From positions 17,933 to 81,932 of the forward strand of contig CALAZZ010000049.1 in assembly GCA_937926515.1 (NCBI GenBank): a DNA stretch of 64,000 bases, given 5' to 3'. The position numbers and the translations under genes were made by a program. This DNA comes from an uncultured Bacteroidales bacterium (GTDB taxonomy: Bacteria; Bacteroidota; Bacteroidia; Bacteroidales; F082). The notes under the pieces were generated by a model, which saw nothing but the letters and a program-made list of their open reading frames with translations, searched no databases and was not told the origin of the DNA. Below, one piece after another: positions 22,259 through 31,351 of the stretch; the stretch's first letter is position 1; the number at the start of each line of letters is the position of its first letter.

Positions 22259-23896
22259 TTACATCATGCCCGGCATGCCGCCTCCCATAGGTGGCATTTG
22301 GGGGGCGGGAGCGTTTTCGTCTTTATGTTCAACCAAAACACATTCTGTAGTTAACATCATACCGGCGATTGAAGCAGCATTTTCCAATGCGATGCGTGTT
22401 ACTTTGGTTGGGTCAATAACGCCTGTATCATAGAGGTTTTCATAAACCTCGGTACGTGCATTGAAGCCAAAGTCTTTTTTACCTTCTTTAACACGGTTTA
22501 CGACCACCGAACCTTCCATTCCGGCGTTTTCAACAATCTGGCGCAATGGCTCTTCGAGTGCACGTTTGATAATTTGAATGCCTGTGGTTTCATCTTCGTT
22601 TTCACCTTTCATATCGGCGATGCTGTCAATAGCCCTGATGAAACCAACACCTCCACCCGGTATGATCCCTTCTTCAATGGCTGCCCTGGTTGCTGCCAAG
22701 GCATCTTCGAAGCGGTCTTTCTTTTCTTTCATTTCAACTTCACTGGCAGCACCAACATAGATAACGGCAACACCACCGGCCAACTTGGCCAGACGTTCCT
22801 GCAACTTTTCCTTATCGTAATCAGATGTGGTGGTTTCGATTTGTTTCTTGATCTGTGCAACACGTCCGGAAATGCTTTCTTTCGAGCCTTGTCCACTCAC
22901 AATGGTTGTATTTTCTTTGTCAATGGTCACCTTATCGGCCATGCCCAGCATATCGAGTGTAGCATCTTCAAGGCGATAGCCTTTTTCTTCGGAAATTACC
23001 ACACCACCTGTAAGGATGGCGATGTCTTCCAACATTTCTTTTCTGCGGTCGCCAAAACCGGGAGCCTTAACGGCGGCTACTTTGAGTGAGCCACGCAAAC
23101 GGTTAACAACCAGGGTTGCAAGGGCTTCTCCTTCTACATCTTCCGCTATGATAATCAGCGGCTTTCCGTTTTGGACTGCCTTTTCAAGAATTGGAAGAAG
23201 ATCCTTCATTACCGAGATCTTTTTGTCAAAAATCAAGATGTAAGGATTCTCATATACAGCTTCCATCTTCTCAGCATTGGTAACGAAGTAGGGTGAGATA
23301 TATCCCCTGTCGAATTGCATACCTTCAACCACGTCCACATAAGTTTCGATTCCCTTGGCTTCCTCAACGGTGATTACGCCTTCTTGCTTCACTCTACCCA
23401 TAGCCTCTGCAATGAGCGAACCAATCGAAAGGTCATTATTGGCTGATATAGCTGCCACCTGTTCGATCTTTTCATTGCTGTCACCTACTCTCTGGGTTTG
23501 TGCATTCAGTGATTTCACCACAGCCAATACCGCTTTGTCAATACCCCTTTTCAGATCCATGGGGTTAGCACCGGCTGTTACGTTTTTCAATCCGGTGTTA
23601 ATAATGGATTGTGCTAATACAGTGGCAGTTGTTGTGCCGTCACCGGCAAGGTCATTGGTCTTGGATGCGACTTCTTTCACCATTTGAGCGCCCATATTTT
23701 CAACGGGATCGGTCAACTCAACTTCTTTTGCAACTGTAACACCATCCTTAGTGATTTGCGGAGCGCCATATGATTTCTCGAGAATCACATTGCGTCCCTT
23801 TGGACCCAGTGTCACTTTAACTGCGTTTGAAAGGGCATCAACACCTTTTTTAAGTTTGTCCCTTGCTTCGATATTAAATAAAATATCCTTAGCCAT
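22259..23896 (-). CDS. groL: Chaperonin GroEL
   Basis: 545 aa, normal length. This is the 60-kDa chaperonin subunit; two seven-membered rings fold proteins with ATP and GroES in the cytoplasm. It shows VKVTLGPKGRNVILEKSYGAP, the ATP site GDGTTTATVLAQSI, the conserved AAIEEGIIPGGGV segment, and the flexible Gly-Met tail ending GGGMPGMM. It is downstream of groES, 46 bases apart, in one operon. Nothing is unusual. Confidence 0.99.
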   Translation of the reverse strand: MAKDILFNIEARDKLKKGVDALSNAVKVTLGPKGRNVILEKSYGAPQITKDGVTVAKEVELTDPVENMGAQMVKEVASKTNDLAGDGTTTATVLAQSIINTGLKNVTAGANPMDLKRGIDKAVLAVVKSLNAQTQRVGDSNEKIEQVAAISANNDLSIGSLIAEAMGRVKQEGVITVEEAKGIETYVDVVEGMQFDRGYISPYFVTNAEKMEAVYENPYILIFDKKISVMKDLLPILEKAVQNGKPLIIIAEDVEGEALATLVVNRLRGSLKVAAVKAPGFGDRRKEMLEDIAILTGGVVISEEKGYRLEDATLDMLGMADKVTIDKENTTIVSGQGSKESISGRVAQIKKQIETTTSDYDKEKLQERLAKLAGGVAVIYVGAASEVEMKEKKDRFEDALAATRAAIEEGIIPGGGVGFIRAIDSIADMKGENEDETTGIQIIKRALEEPLRQIVENAGMEGSVVVNRVKEGKKDFGFNARTEVYENLYDTGVIDPTKVTRIALENAASIAGMMLTTECVLVEHKDENAPAPQMPPMGGGMPGMM

Positions 23897-23942
23897 AATG
23901 TTTAATTTTTTAATTATTTAACTCTTATTTATTTAAATGTCA

Positions 23943-24221
23943 TTATATGATGGCAATAATATCTGATTCGCGCATGATCAGGTAATCTTTGCCATCAATT
24001 GTGAATTCGGTTCCGGCATATTTTCCATAGAGTACAACATCATTAACATTTACTGTTACGGGGTTGTCTTTTGTGCCTTCACCTACAGCTACAACTGTAC
24101 CTTTCTGTGGCTTTTCCTTTGCAGTGTCAGGAATGATGATTCCGCTGGCAGTTTTTTGCTCAGCCGGTGCTGGCTCGATAACTACCCTGTCAGCAAGTGG
24201 TTTAATGTTTAACTTTCCCAT
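23943..24221 (-). CDS. groS: Co-chaperonin GroES
   Basis: 92 aa. It caps the GroEL ring. Typical motifs are KPLADRVVIEPAPAEQKTASG, whose mobile loop region contacts GroEL, and a C-terminal YLIMRESDIIAII. It is the first gene of the groESL operon; a terminator for the upstream secG gene (24325-24367) and a leader with an imperfect dyad precede it. Confidence 0.98.
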   Translation of the reverse strand: MGKLNIKPLADRVVIEPAPAEQKTASGIIIPDTAKEKPQKGTVVAVGEGTKDNPVTVNVNDVVLYGKYAGTEFTIDGKDYLIMRESDIIAII

Positions 24222-24262
24222 ATGAAATTGAATTTTAAGGTTATAAAAAAAATATCAGTATA

Positions 24263-24289
24263 AAACACGCACCAATTGTGCACGTGTTT
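24263..24289 (-). promoter_or_regulatory. Imperfect inverted repeat in the groES leader
   Basis: AAACACGCAC (24263-24272) pairs with GTG-CA-CGTGTTT (24278-24289), leaving a two-base bulge. It lies 42 bases before the groES start. It is not the HrcA CIRCE element (TTAGCACTC-N9-GAGTGCTAA). It may be a heat-shock operator or an mRNA hairpin; the role is unproven. Confidence 0.35.
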
Positions 24290-24324
24290 GCATATTGTCA
24301 TATTTTGTGCCAAAGGGTATAAAT

Positions 24325-24367
24325 AAAAAAAATGTCAGAATTTAGTGACATTCTGACATTTTTTTTT
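24325..24367 (-). terminator. secG terminator
   Basis: On the minus strand, AATGTCAGAAT and ATTCTGACATT arms (24350-24360 and 24331-24341, 11 bp, 8-base loop) are extended by A/T runs and followed by eight T. It is a classic intrinsic terminator 20 bases after the secG stop. Confidence 0.9.
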
Positions 24368-24386
24368 GATTCATTAAGTTCCATGA

Positions 24387-24722
24387 TTATTCAAGCTCAT
24401 CGGTTTCCCTGATGGGTGGAGCCTGAAAATCAACAGGCGCTGCTGTTTGCTCAATTTGTTCGCGTAGTTCGGTATCAAGCTGGCCACTTACATCACCTAA
24501 TTTTGGGATGGCCATAGTAGCAGCCAAACTGAGCACCAGTAATCCAATGGCCATGGACCAGGTAGCTTTCTCAAGAAAGTCGGCCGTTTGCCTTACACCC
24601 ATAATTTGGTTCGAGGCTGAGAAGTTCGAGGCCAAACCACCGCCTTTTGAATTTTGAACCAAAACGATCAGTACCATTAGGAAACTTACAATAAGTATCA
24701 AAATTGAAATGAAAACGTACAT
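24387..24722 (-). CDS. secG: Preprotein translocase subunit SecG
   Basis: 111 aa. It is the small SecYEG subunit with two TM helices (about 3-24 and 53-74) joined by the signature loop VLVQNSKGGGLASNF, which is diagnostic of SecG. The acidic C-terminal tail (DTELREQIEQTAAPVD) is common in Bacteroidota. It is the last gene of the sigma-54 activator-lptE-TPR-secG operon, 11 bases after the TPR gene. Confidence 0.95.
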   Translation of the reverse strand: MYVFISILILIVSFLMVLIVLVQNSKGGGLASNFSASNQIMGVRQTADFLEKATWSMAIGLLVLSLAATMAIPKLGDVSGQLDTELREQIEQTAAPVDFQAPPIRETDELE

Positions 24723-24733
24723 TATATTAATAT

Positions 24734-25513
24734 TTAAATGTTTCTTTCTTTGTTAGCTTTTTCAATAAGGGCTGCAAAGTAACTACTTTTTTCCGGATAT
24801 TTCAAGCTTAATTTTTCGTAAATGCTTATTGCCTTATCAATATGTCCTTGCTTGAGATAAATGGTGGCCAGGGTTTCACTCACAATGTTTTCCTGGTCAA
24901 CCACACTTTGTCTGGCACTTGTCATCGGGTCGAAAAACTCAACCTTACCCCTAGTGATGCTCGGGTTTGTCCGAATAAACCGCTCAATGATCTCAGATTT
25001 AGAGCCTGGTGTGGTGGCGGATTGAGAGCCGGCTTTCTTTTCTTCTTCAATTTGCCTGATCCGGTCAGCAACAATTTGTTTCAATTCTTCTATTGTTTTG
25101 CGACCCTCGTGAAACTGCTGTTCGGTTACATGTTCCGCTGATGAGGTTTTGCTGTCTGTTTGTATTGCATCTTTGGAGGTTTCGTCCTTAGCTGTTAAAA
25201 CCTTATTTTCTGTTGATTCATTATCAGGCTCATGTGGTTTCTGGTACTCGTCCGGAAGATCTATACTGGTAATTTGTTCGCTGTGTTTACTGATATGTAG
25301 TCGAAGTACATTTCTATCCTGAGCTGCAGATGCGGCCAGCTTGAGCTGTTGGTCATAGGCAATGTGATTTTCCTTGAACAAGTTGACGGCCAGCATGATT
25401 TGTATGCTGCTGCAATAGGAGAACTGGGCAGCCAGCTCCATCAGCCCTGGAATGCTATCCTGGTTCAGTTTGTCCGTTTCTTTTAGATAACTAATAAAAG
25501 TATGCTTGTTCAT
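24734..25513 (-). CDS. TPR-like protein between lptE and secG
   Basis: 259 aa from the ATG at 25513; a GTG at 25528 would overlap the lptE stop and is less likely. It has an N-terminal helical part (LMELAAQFSYCSSIQIMLAV), a charged, low-complexity middle (residues about 90-190, rich in Glu, Lys, Ser, Thr), and a C-terminal tetratricopeptide-type repeat (ETLATIYLKQGHIDKAISIYEKLSLKYPEKS). There is no signal peptide, so it should be cytoplasmic. This gene commonly lies here in Bacteroidota, but its role is not established. A scaffolding function is possible. Confidence 0.75.
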   Translation of the reverse strand: MNKHTFISYLKETDKLNQDSIPGLMELAAQFSYCSSIQIMLAVNLFKENHIAYDQQLKLAASAAQDRNVLRLHISKHSEQITSIDLPDEYQKPHEPDNESTENKVLTAKDETSKDAIQTDSKTSSAEHVTEQQFHEGRKTIEELKQIVADRIRQIEEEKKAGSQSATTPGSKSEIIERFIRTNPSITRGKVEFFDPMTSARQSVVDQENIVSETLATIYLKQGHIDKAISIYEKLSLKYPEKSSYFAALIEKANKERNI

Positions 25514-25524
25514 AGTTTCTGTAA

Positions 25525-26064
25525 TCACCAGTTAACCACTGCCCGGTTGAAAATGTCATCCACGATCATTTCTACTATTTCCCTGATCAGGTTATCCTTA
25601 ATAGCATTCAGGTCCTGCTCACTTGGGTAGTCCTTGTATTGCGAAAAACGAGTCTCGAAGCTGCTTGCTTCTTCAAATTTATTGTAAAAACGTACATTAA
25701 CAACAATCGTCAGCCTGTTTAGAGCTGCAGTTTGATCGCTTTGTATGGCTGCCGGATCGGTCCGGTAATCAACGATCTCACCCTCAAAAGCAAGATCGCC
25801 ATCGGTTTCGATCAGTCGCAGGCTGGTTTGGTTCATAAACTTGTCGCGCAGTGCAGTTGTGATTTCGTTGCTAAGCAAAGGCTCAACCAAAAGCGCATTG
25901 TTTGGGAAATGCTGCACCGAAATGGTTCTGGCCTCAGCAGGAATTGAAGCTCCGGTAAATGAGTATACGCCACATGAACTGATCATGGTTGTAACCATAA
26001 AGATTAACAACCAATTTACAATCGGCATTTTTACTTGTGCTGTGATAGATTTAATAAATGCCAT
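25525..26064 (-). CDS. lptE: LptE-like lipoprotein (LPS assembly)
   Basis: 179 aa from the ATG at 26064, which shares one base with the stop of the sigma-54 activator (TGATG). It has a lipoprotein signal with lipobox MISSC followed by GVYSFTGASIPAEARTISV. In other bacteria LptE plugs the LptD barrel that inserts lipopolysaccharide in the outer membrane. Sequence (LSNEITTALRDKFMNQTSLRL) and neighbourhood (sigma-54 activator, TPR, secG) fit the Bacteroidota LptE family. Confidence 0.85.
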   Translation of the reverse strand: MAFIKSITAQVKMPIVNWLLIFMVTTMISSCGVYSFTGASIPAEARTISVQHFPNNALLVEPLLSNEITTALRDKFMNQTSLRLIETDGDLAFEGEIVDYRTDPAAIQSDQTAALNRLTIVVNVRFYNKFEEASSFETRFSQYKDYPSEQDLNAIKDNLIREIVEMIVDDIFNRAVVNW

Positions 26065-27287
26065 CAAAGGTTGATATTATGTTCCTTAATTTTTCGATAC
26101 AGGGTGCGTTCTGAAATGCCTAATTCTTTTGCTGCATTTTTACGTTTGCCATTGTGTTTTTCCAACGCCCTTTTGATCATATCTATTTCTTTTTTTTCAA
26201 GCGACAGGTTTTCATCGATCACTTCTGAGGGGTGGAAGCTGCTCTTGTCGTCAGTCATCTGAATCTCAATATCCGGAAATGCTTCTTCGATATCATCAAT
26301 ATCTTCCGAATACTGCTTGATCAAATTGGCTTTACTATGTCGTAATGCTGAGTCCGGTTCATTTTTAGAAATGATCGCTGCCACGGTTTTTTTAAGGTCA
26401 AGGATGTCTTTTTTCATATCGAAAAGGACTTTATAAAGCAGGTCCCGCTCCGAGATCCGATCTTCCTCCGAATCGCTTTTATACAGCACTGGCAGCGAAA
26501 CGGAAGAATCCTTTGGCAAATATTTGCTCAGAATTTCATCATTTATAAGCTTTTCCTTTTCAATAATTGAAATTTGCTCGGTTACATTTTTGAGCTGGCG
26601 TATATTACCGGGCCAGCGGAAGTTTTCCAGCATTTGCTCTGCATTGGGAGTGAGTTGCAGCGGAGGCATGCGGTATTTTTCGGCAAAATCCAGTGCAAAC
26701 TTTTTGAACAGCATCACGATATCATCTTTGCGACTGCGCAAAGGGGGGATTATGATTGGTACCGTATTAAGTCTATAGTATAAGTCCTGTCTGAATTTGC
26801 CCTTCTCAATGGCTTCAGGTATATTAACATTGGTTGCAGCCACCACGCGCACATCGGTTTTGATAACCTTGGAAGAGCCCACCTTCAAAAACTCACCTGT
26901 CTCCAAAACACGTAGCAGGCGAACCTGGGTTGATATTGGTAGTTCGGCTACTTCATCGAGAAAGATTGTGCCACCGTCCACCACTTCAAAATAGCCTTTA
27001 CGGGCTTCATGGGCTCCTGTGAATGAACCCTTTTCGTGTCCAAACAACTCCGAATCGATTGTTCCTTCAGGTATGGCACCGCAGTTCACGGCAATATAGG
27101 GCCCGTGTTTGCGTGCGCTGGACTGGTGAATGATTTTCGGAAAAACTTCCTTACCTGTTCCGCTTTCGCCGGATATAAGAACGGTTAGATCAGTGGGTGC
27201 CACCTGCACGGCCACATGTATAGCACGCTCCAGATAGGGGTCGTGGCCAATTATACCAAATCGTTGTTTGATTGTTTGAATATCCAT
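26064..27287 (-). CDS. Sigma-54-dependent transcriptional activator without receiver domain
   Basis: 407 aa from the ATG at 27287. It starts directly with an AAA+ domain: Walker A GESGTGKE, GSFTGA loop (variant of GAFTGA that contacts sigma-54), Walker B GTIFLDEVAELP, and sensor region ATNVNIPEAIEKGKFRQDLY. After a linker of about 120 residues a Fis-type helix-turn-helix ends the protein (KRKNAAKELGISERTLYRK). There is no N-terminal receiver or GAF domain, so its control is not evident. It shares an operon with lptE and secG and may therefore set envelope gene expression. Confidence 0.9.
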   Translation of the reverse strand: MDIQTIKQRFGIIGHDPYLERAIHVAVQVAPTDLTVLISGESGTGKEVFPKIIHQSSARKHGPYIAVNCGAIPEGTIDSELFGHEKGSFTGAHEARKGYFEVVDGGTIFLDEVAELPISTQVRLLRVLETGEFLKVGSSKVIKTDVRVVAATNVNIPEAIEKGKFRQDLYYRLNTVPIIIPPLRSRKDDIVMLFKKFALDFAEKYRMPPLQLTPNAEQMLENFRWPGNIRQLKNVTEQISIIEKEKLINDEILSKYLPKDSSVSLPVLYKSDSEEDRISERDLLYKVLFDMKKDILDLKKTVAAIISKNEPDSALRHSKANLIKQYSEDIDDIEEAFPDIEIQMTDDKSSFHPSEVIDENLSLEKKEIDMIKRALEKHNGKRKNAAKELGISERTLYRKIKEHNINL

Positions 27288-27335
27288 GATGAAACTTCCC
27301 TGTTCTGTAAAATTAATCAATTAATTGAAATGATA

Positions 27336-29798
27336 CTAGCGCAATGTAGCTCCAAACCGCACCTGGAATTGCTTCATAATGGTGTCCATCGTTTTGTCAA
27401 TCACTTTGTCGGTCAAAGTTTTTTCCTGATCTTGTAAAATAAAACTGATGGCGTATGACTTTTTGTCATCTGGAATCTTCTCGCCTTCATATACATCAAA
27501 GATCATAACCGACTTCAGTAAGTTTGGCACAGCCTCCAGGGCTGCTTTGCGCAATTCACCAAAGGTGATCTGCTTGTCTATCACCAGGGCCAGGTCTCGG
27601 CGTACTGCAGGGAATTTAGCAACCGGTGTGAATAAAATGGTGCGCCCGCGGATCAATTTCATCAGCCGGTCCCACTTCAGATGTGCATAATACACGGGTT
27701 TTTTCAGGTCGAAGAAATTCAATAAGTCACGATGCAACTTTCCACCGGTGACCAACACATCTGAGCCTTTTTCGTAGGCTAGACCATATTCAAAGGGTGC
27801 TTGCTTGATTTCGCTCACTGACAACTCATCTTCATTGATATTCAAGCCTTTGAAGACAATATTTATTGAGGCCTTCAGGTCATAAAAATCCACAGGATCA
27901 GTATTCCTGTTCCAGATTTCTGAATGTCTGCTACCCATAATGAATAGGTCAAGATGTTTTTCTTCGTAATAAGCTGCGAGTGTATCTGAGCGGTTTATTT
28001 TCCCTTCATCATATCGATATACATTGCCAAACTCATAAAACTTCAAGTCGAAATTCTTCCTGTTTTGGTTATAGGCCATACTTTCGAGTCCCCCAAATAA
28101 CAAACTCTGACGCATTACATTAAGATCGCTGCTGAGGGGATTGATAATAGTGACATTGTGGCTATCATCAAGAAAATCAAACTTCTGGCTATACAATGAG
28201 CGTGTGAGTGAATTGTTCATTATTTCAAAGAAACCATTTGCTGTAAGCTTTTCTGAGATAATATGCTGAAATTTCTCAGCATCCTGATCCTCCCCTGTCG
28301 TAATGGAAGTATTTAGCTTCTCAGGTATGTTTATATTGTCATAACCATAGATACGGAGCACTTCTTCCACCACATCTGCCGGGCGCGTAACATCGGTCTT
28401 GAATGGTGGAATTTGCAGATCGAACCCGCTTGCATCTTTTCCCAAGGTGTCAATTTGAAGGTCATTGAGTATGTTTTGAACCTGTTCTGCCGGAATCGGC
28501 TGGCCTGTGAGTTTGGTTAAGTAACTGAGATCAAGCCTGACATCATATGGTTTAACGGGGATTGGGTATACGTCCTTGATATCAGATGAAATTGTTCCAC
28601 CTGCCAGTTCTTTCATTAACATGGCAGCACGTTTAAGCGCATAAACTGTAATGTCGGGGTCAGAGCCACGTTCAAAACGGAAAGAAGCATCGGTCTGCAA
28701 TCCATGGTTTTTGCTTGTGCGACGAATGTTTTTGGCATTAAAACAAGCACTTTCGAGAAAAATAGCTGTGGTTTTTTCCGTCACACCAGACTTAAGGCCT
28801 CCAAATACGCCACCTATACACATTGGTTCTTCAGCATTGCAAATCATGAGGTCGTCAGCACTTAATTTACGTTCAACCTCATCGAGAGTAACAAATGGGG
28901 TTTTGTTTGGTAATTTTTTAACAATCACCTTATTGCCCGCTACTTCTTCCGCATCAAAAGCATGCAAAGGCTGTCCTGTTTCGAATAGGACAAAGTTTGT
29001 GATATCAACAATGTTGTTGATGGGACGCACTCCAATAGCGTTGAGCTTGTTTTTAAGCCAGTCAGGTGATGGTTCAATTTTCAATCCGGAAAGGGTAAGC
29101 CCTGAATAACGCGGACAAGCCTGGAGGTCTTCAACAATTACATCAATATCGAGGTCTTTATTATCAATTTCAAAATCAGCCACTGAAGGCAGGTTAAGCT
29201 TACAATTTCTGCGACCCTCGATATGGTTGACTGCAGCCGCCAGGTCGCGTGCAACGCCAATATGTGAGGTGGCATCAGTGCGGTTAGGTGTCAGTCCGAT
29301 CTCAAAAATGGTGTCTTTCTCAACTTTGAAGTAAGATGAAGCTTTCTTCCCGATTGGGGTATCATCGGGAAGCACCATAATGCCATCATGGGAGTTGCCA
29401 AGTCCAAGCTCATCTTCGGCACATATCATACCTTCCGAGGCTTCACCTCTGATCCTGGTTTTTTTGATTTCAAAGCTTTTCTCGCCCTGATGAAGTATGG
29501 TGCCAATTGTGGCAACCAGTACCTTTTGGCCTGTGGCAACATTGGGAGCGCCGCAAACAATAGATAGCGGTATGCCATTTCCAATATCAACTTTTGTAAG
29601 GCTAAGTTTATCAGCATTGGGATGTTTTTTGCATTCTAAAACCTTTCCGATCACTACCCCTTTCAAACCTCCTTTTATTGATTCGAAATCATATATATCC
29701 TCCACTTCCAGTCCTGTAGCTGTGAGGATGGATGCAACTCTTTTCGGGTCCAAATCGATATTGAGGTATTCTTTCAGCCAATTATAGGAAATTTTCAT
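27336..29798 (-). CDS. pheT: Phenylalanine-tRNA ligase beta subunit
   Basis: 820 aa, typical length. It is the beta chain of the alpha2-beta2 enzyme that charges tRNA-Phe. Domains in order are an EMAP/tRNA-binding domain (about 40-150; KVLECKKHPNADKLSLTKVD), the B3/B4 editing region (about 210-390), B5 (about 405-475), the catalytic-like core, and the FDX-ACB anticodon domain at the end (FTPVAKFPAVRRDLALVID). The alpha subunit (pheS) is not in the window. A TAATTTTG promoter box lies 30 bases upstream. Confidence 0.97.
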   Translation of the reverse strand: MKISYNWLKEYLNIDLDPKRVASILTATGLEVEDIYDFESIKGGLKGVVIGKVLECKKHPNADKLSLTKVDIGNGIPLSIVCGAPNVATGQKVLVATIGTILHQGEKSFEIKKTRIRGEASEGMICAEDELGLGNSHDGIMVLPDDTPIGKKASSYFKVEKDTIFEIGLTPNRTDATSHIGVARDLAAAVNHIEGRRNCKLNLPSVADFEIDNKDLDIDVIVEDLQACPRYSGLTLSGLKIEPSPDWLKNKLNAIGVRPINNIVDITNFVLFETGQPLHAFDAEEVAGNKVIVKKLPNKTPFVTLDEVERKLSADDLMICNAEEPMCIGGVFGGLKSGVTEKTTAIFLESACFNAKNIRRTSKNHGLQTDASFRFERGSDPDITVYALKRAAMLMKELAGGTISSDIKDVYPIPVKPYDVRLDLSYLTKLTGQPIPAEQVQNILNDLQIDTLGKDASGFDLQIPPFKTDVTRPADVVEEVLRIYGYDNINIPEKLNTSITTGEDQDAEKFQHIISEKLTANGFFEIMNNSLTRSLYSQKFDFLDDSHNVTIINPLSSDLNVMRQSLLFGGLESMAYNQNRKNFDLKFYEFGNVYRYDEGKINRSDTLAAYYEEKHLDLFIMGSRHSEIWNRNTDPVDFYDLKASINIVFKGLNINEDELSVSEIKQAPFEYGLAYEKGSDVLVTGGKLHRDLLNFFDLKKPVYYAHLKWDRLMKLIRGRTILFTPVAKFPAVRRDLALVIDKQITFGELRKAALEAVPNLLKSVMIFDVYEGEKIPDDKKSYAISFILQDQEKTLTDKVIDKTMDTIMKQFQVRFGATLR

Positions 29799-29827
29799 AA
29801 GATTTACAGCACTTTGTAATTAGCCTG

Positions 29828-29835
29828 CAAAATTA
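29828..29835 (-). promoter_or_regulatory. pheT -7 promoter box
   Basis: TAATTTTG on the minus strand, matching the Bacteroidota TAnnTTTG element, 30 bases before the pheT ATG. A TTTG at 29848-29851 is only 12 bases away, so the -33 part is weak. Confidence 0.5.
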
Positions 29836-30107
29836 TGGATAAAATGTCAAACTGTCATGTATTGATTTAAGCCAGTTGTGAGGTATATTTTATCTTGATT
29901 CGCTGTTCACCATTCAATTTTGATATCGGTAATGCGGATCTTCTCCATAGAAAGCCATGCATCAGGTAGTACAGACCTGTTCGCAACTTCAACAAGGGAG
30001 GCTCAATGGGCAACCGGATCAGAAATTACAATAAAAAGTGTTTGCAATCTTCTCCGGAACATCAATTTATAATTGAGTCTCAACTCCACTGAAAAGTTAT
30101 GAATGCC
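29836..30107. other. Gap between pheT and the beta-oxidation operon
   Basis: Together with the pheT leader, about 310 bases without a gene on either strand. I see no hairpin terminator after the acyl-CoA dehydrogenase and no RNA gene. Confidence 0.6.
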
Positions 30108-31250
30108 TTATCTATTAAGTAGCTCCCTTGAAATTACAATCTTTTGTATTTCAGAGGTACCTTCATAGATCTGGGTCAGTTTTGCTTCCCGCATCAGCCG
30201 TTCTACATGATATTCTTTAACATAGCCATAACCTCCATGAATCTGTACAGCCTCTGTTGTTACTTCCATGGCAATGTCAGCAGCATATTGTTTAGCCATA
30301 GCGCTGGCATAACCGTAAGGCTTCCCCTGATCCTTGAGCCATGCAGCCCTAAGGCAAAGATTGCGGGCATTTTCCACTTTCACCGCCATATCAGCCAGTT
30401 TAAAAGCAATAACCTGGTGATTGGCAATTTCTGTGCCGAAGGCTTTTCTTTCCTTGGCATAGGCAATTGAGCGTTCTAGTGCCCCGGAGGCAAGGCCCAG
30501 CGCCTGTGAGGCAATACCGATACGACCCCCTTCGAGTGTTTTCATGGCAAATTTGAATCCGAAGCCATCCTCGCCAAGCCGGTGTTCCTTTGGCACCTTT
30601 ACATCGTTAAACATCACGGAGTGGGTATCTGAACTGCGCATACCCATTTTGTCCTCATGAGGTCCCAAGGTAATACCCGGACTGTTTTTCTCAACGATAA
30701 AGGCATTGATGCCGCGGTGTTTTTTCTCGGGATGTGTTTGGGCGATCACCAAATATATTGAAGCACAGTTGGCATTTGTGATCCAGTTTTTTGTTCCATT
30801 GATCAGATAATGGTCACCCATATCAACAGCTGTAGTGCGTTGACTGGTGGCATCAGAACCTGCTTCAGGCTCGGAAAGTAAGAAGGCACCCAATTTCTGG
30901 CCACTGGCGAGAGGAACAAGATATTTTTGCTTTTGATCCTCGGTGCCAAAGGCTTCAATTCCGTAACACACCAGTGAATTATTTACCGAAACAATCACAC
31001 TTACCGAAGCATCAACCTTCGAAAGTTCCTCCATGGCCAATACATAGGATATCGTATCCATGCCTCCGCCTCCATATTGAGGATCTGTCATCATTCCCAT
31101 AAACCCGAGGTCAACAAGGTTCTTAACATGATGGTCAGGAAATTCAGCTTTGGTGTCGCGTTCAATAACATCCTTAATGAGTTCGCGTTGAGCGTAGTCA
31201 CGCGCAGCTTGCTGGATCATTAGCTGCTCTTCGGTAAATTCAAAATTCAT
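30108..31250 (-). CDS. Acyl-CoA dehydrogenase
   Basis: 380-aa FAD enzyme that introduces the alpha-beta double bond in acyl-CoA. It has the family hallmarks AFLLSEPEAGSDA, TNANCASIYLVIAQT and the C-terminal QIHGGYGYVKEYHVERLMR. The catalytic base is Glu363 in IYEGTSEIQ, at the position used by short- and medium-chain and butyryl-CoA dehydrogenases. It is the last gene of a minus-strand operon with hydratase, 3-hydroxyacyl-CoA dehydrogenase and thiolase, so it probably performs the first step of fatty-acid beta-oxidation. Chain-length preference cannot be read from the sequence. Confidence 0.93.
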   Translation of the reverse strand: MNFEFTEEQLMIQQAARDYAQRELIKDVIERDTKAEFPDHHVKNLVDLGFMGMMTDPQYGGGGMDTISYVLAMEELSKVDASVSVIVSVNNSLVCYGIEAFGTEDQKQKYLVPLASGQKLGAFLLSEPEAGSDATSQRTTAVDMGDHYLINGTKNWITNANCASIYLVIAQTHPEKKHRGINAFIVEKNSPGITLGPHEDKMGMRSSDTHSVMFNDVKVPKEHRLGEDGFGFKFAMKTLEGGRIGIASQALGLASGALERSIAYAKERKAFGTEIANHQVIAFKLADMAVKVENARNLCLRAAWLKDQGKPYGYASAMAKQYAADIAMEVTTEAVQIHGGYGYVKEYHVERLMREAKLTQIYEGTSEIQKIVISRELLNR

Positions 31251-31351
31251 GAGGCATTATTTTTGGTTTGTAACAAATATTTAAGAAAGATAACAAATAT
31301 ATGTATAAAACAGTATACATTAGTATGGTGTGATTAATCGCTAAACCAGGC

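Noticed and set aside
22574..23089. 171-codon plus-strand frame over groEL
   Set aside because: Antisense shadow of a highly conserved gene.
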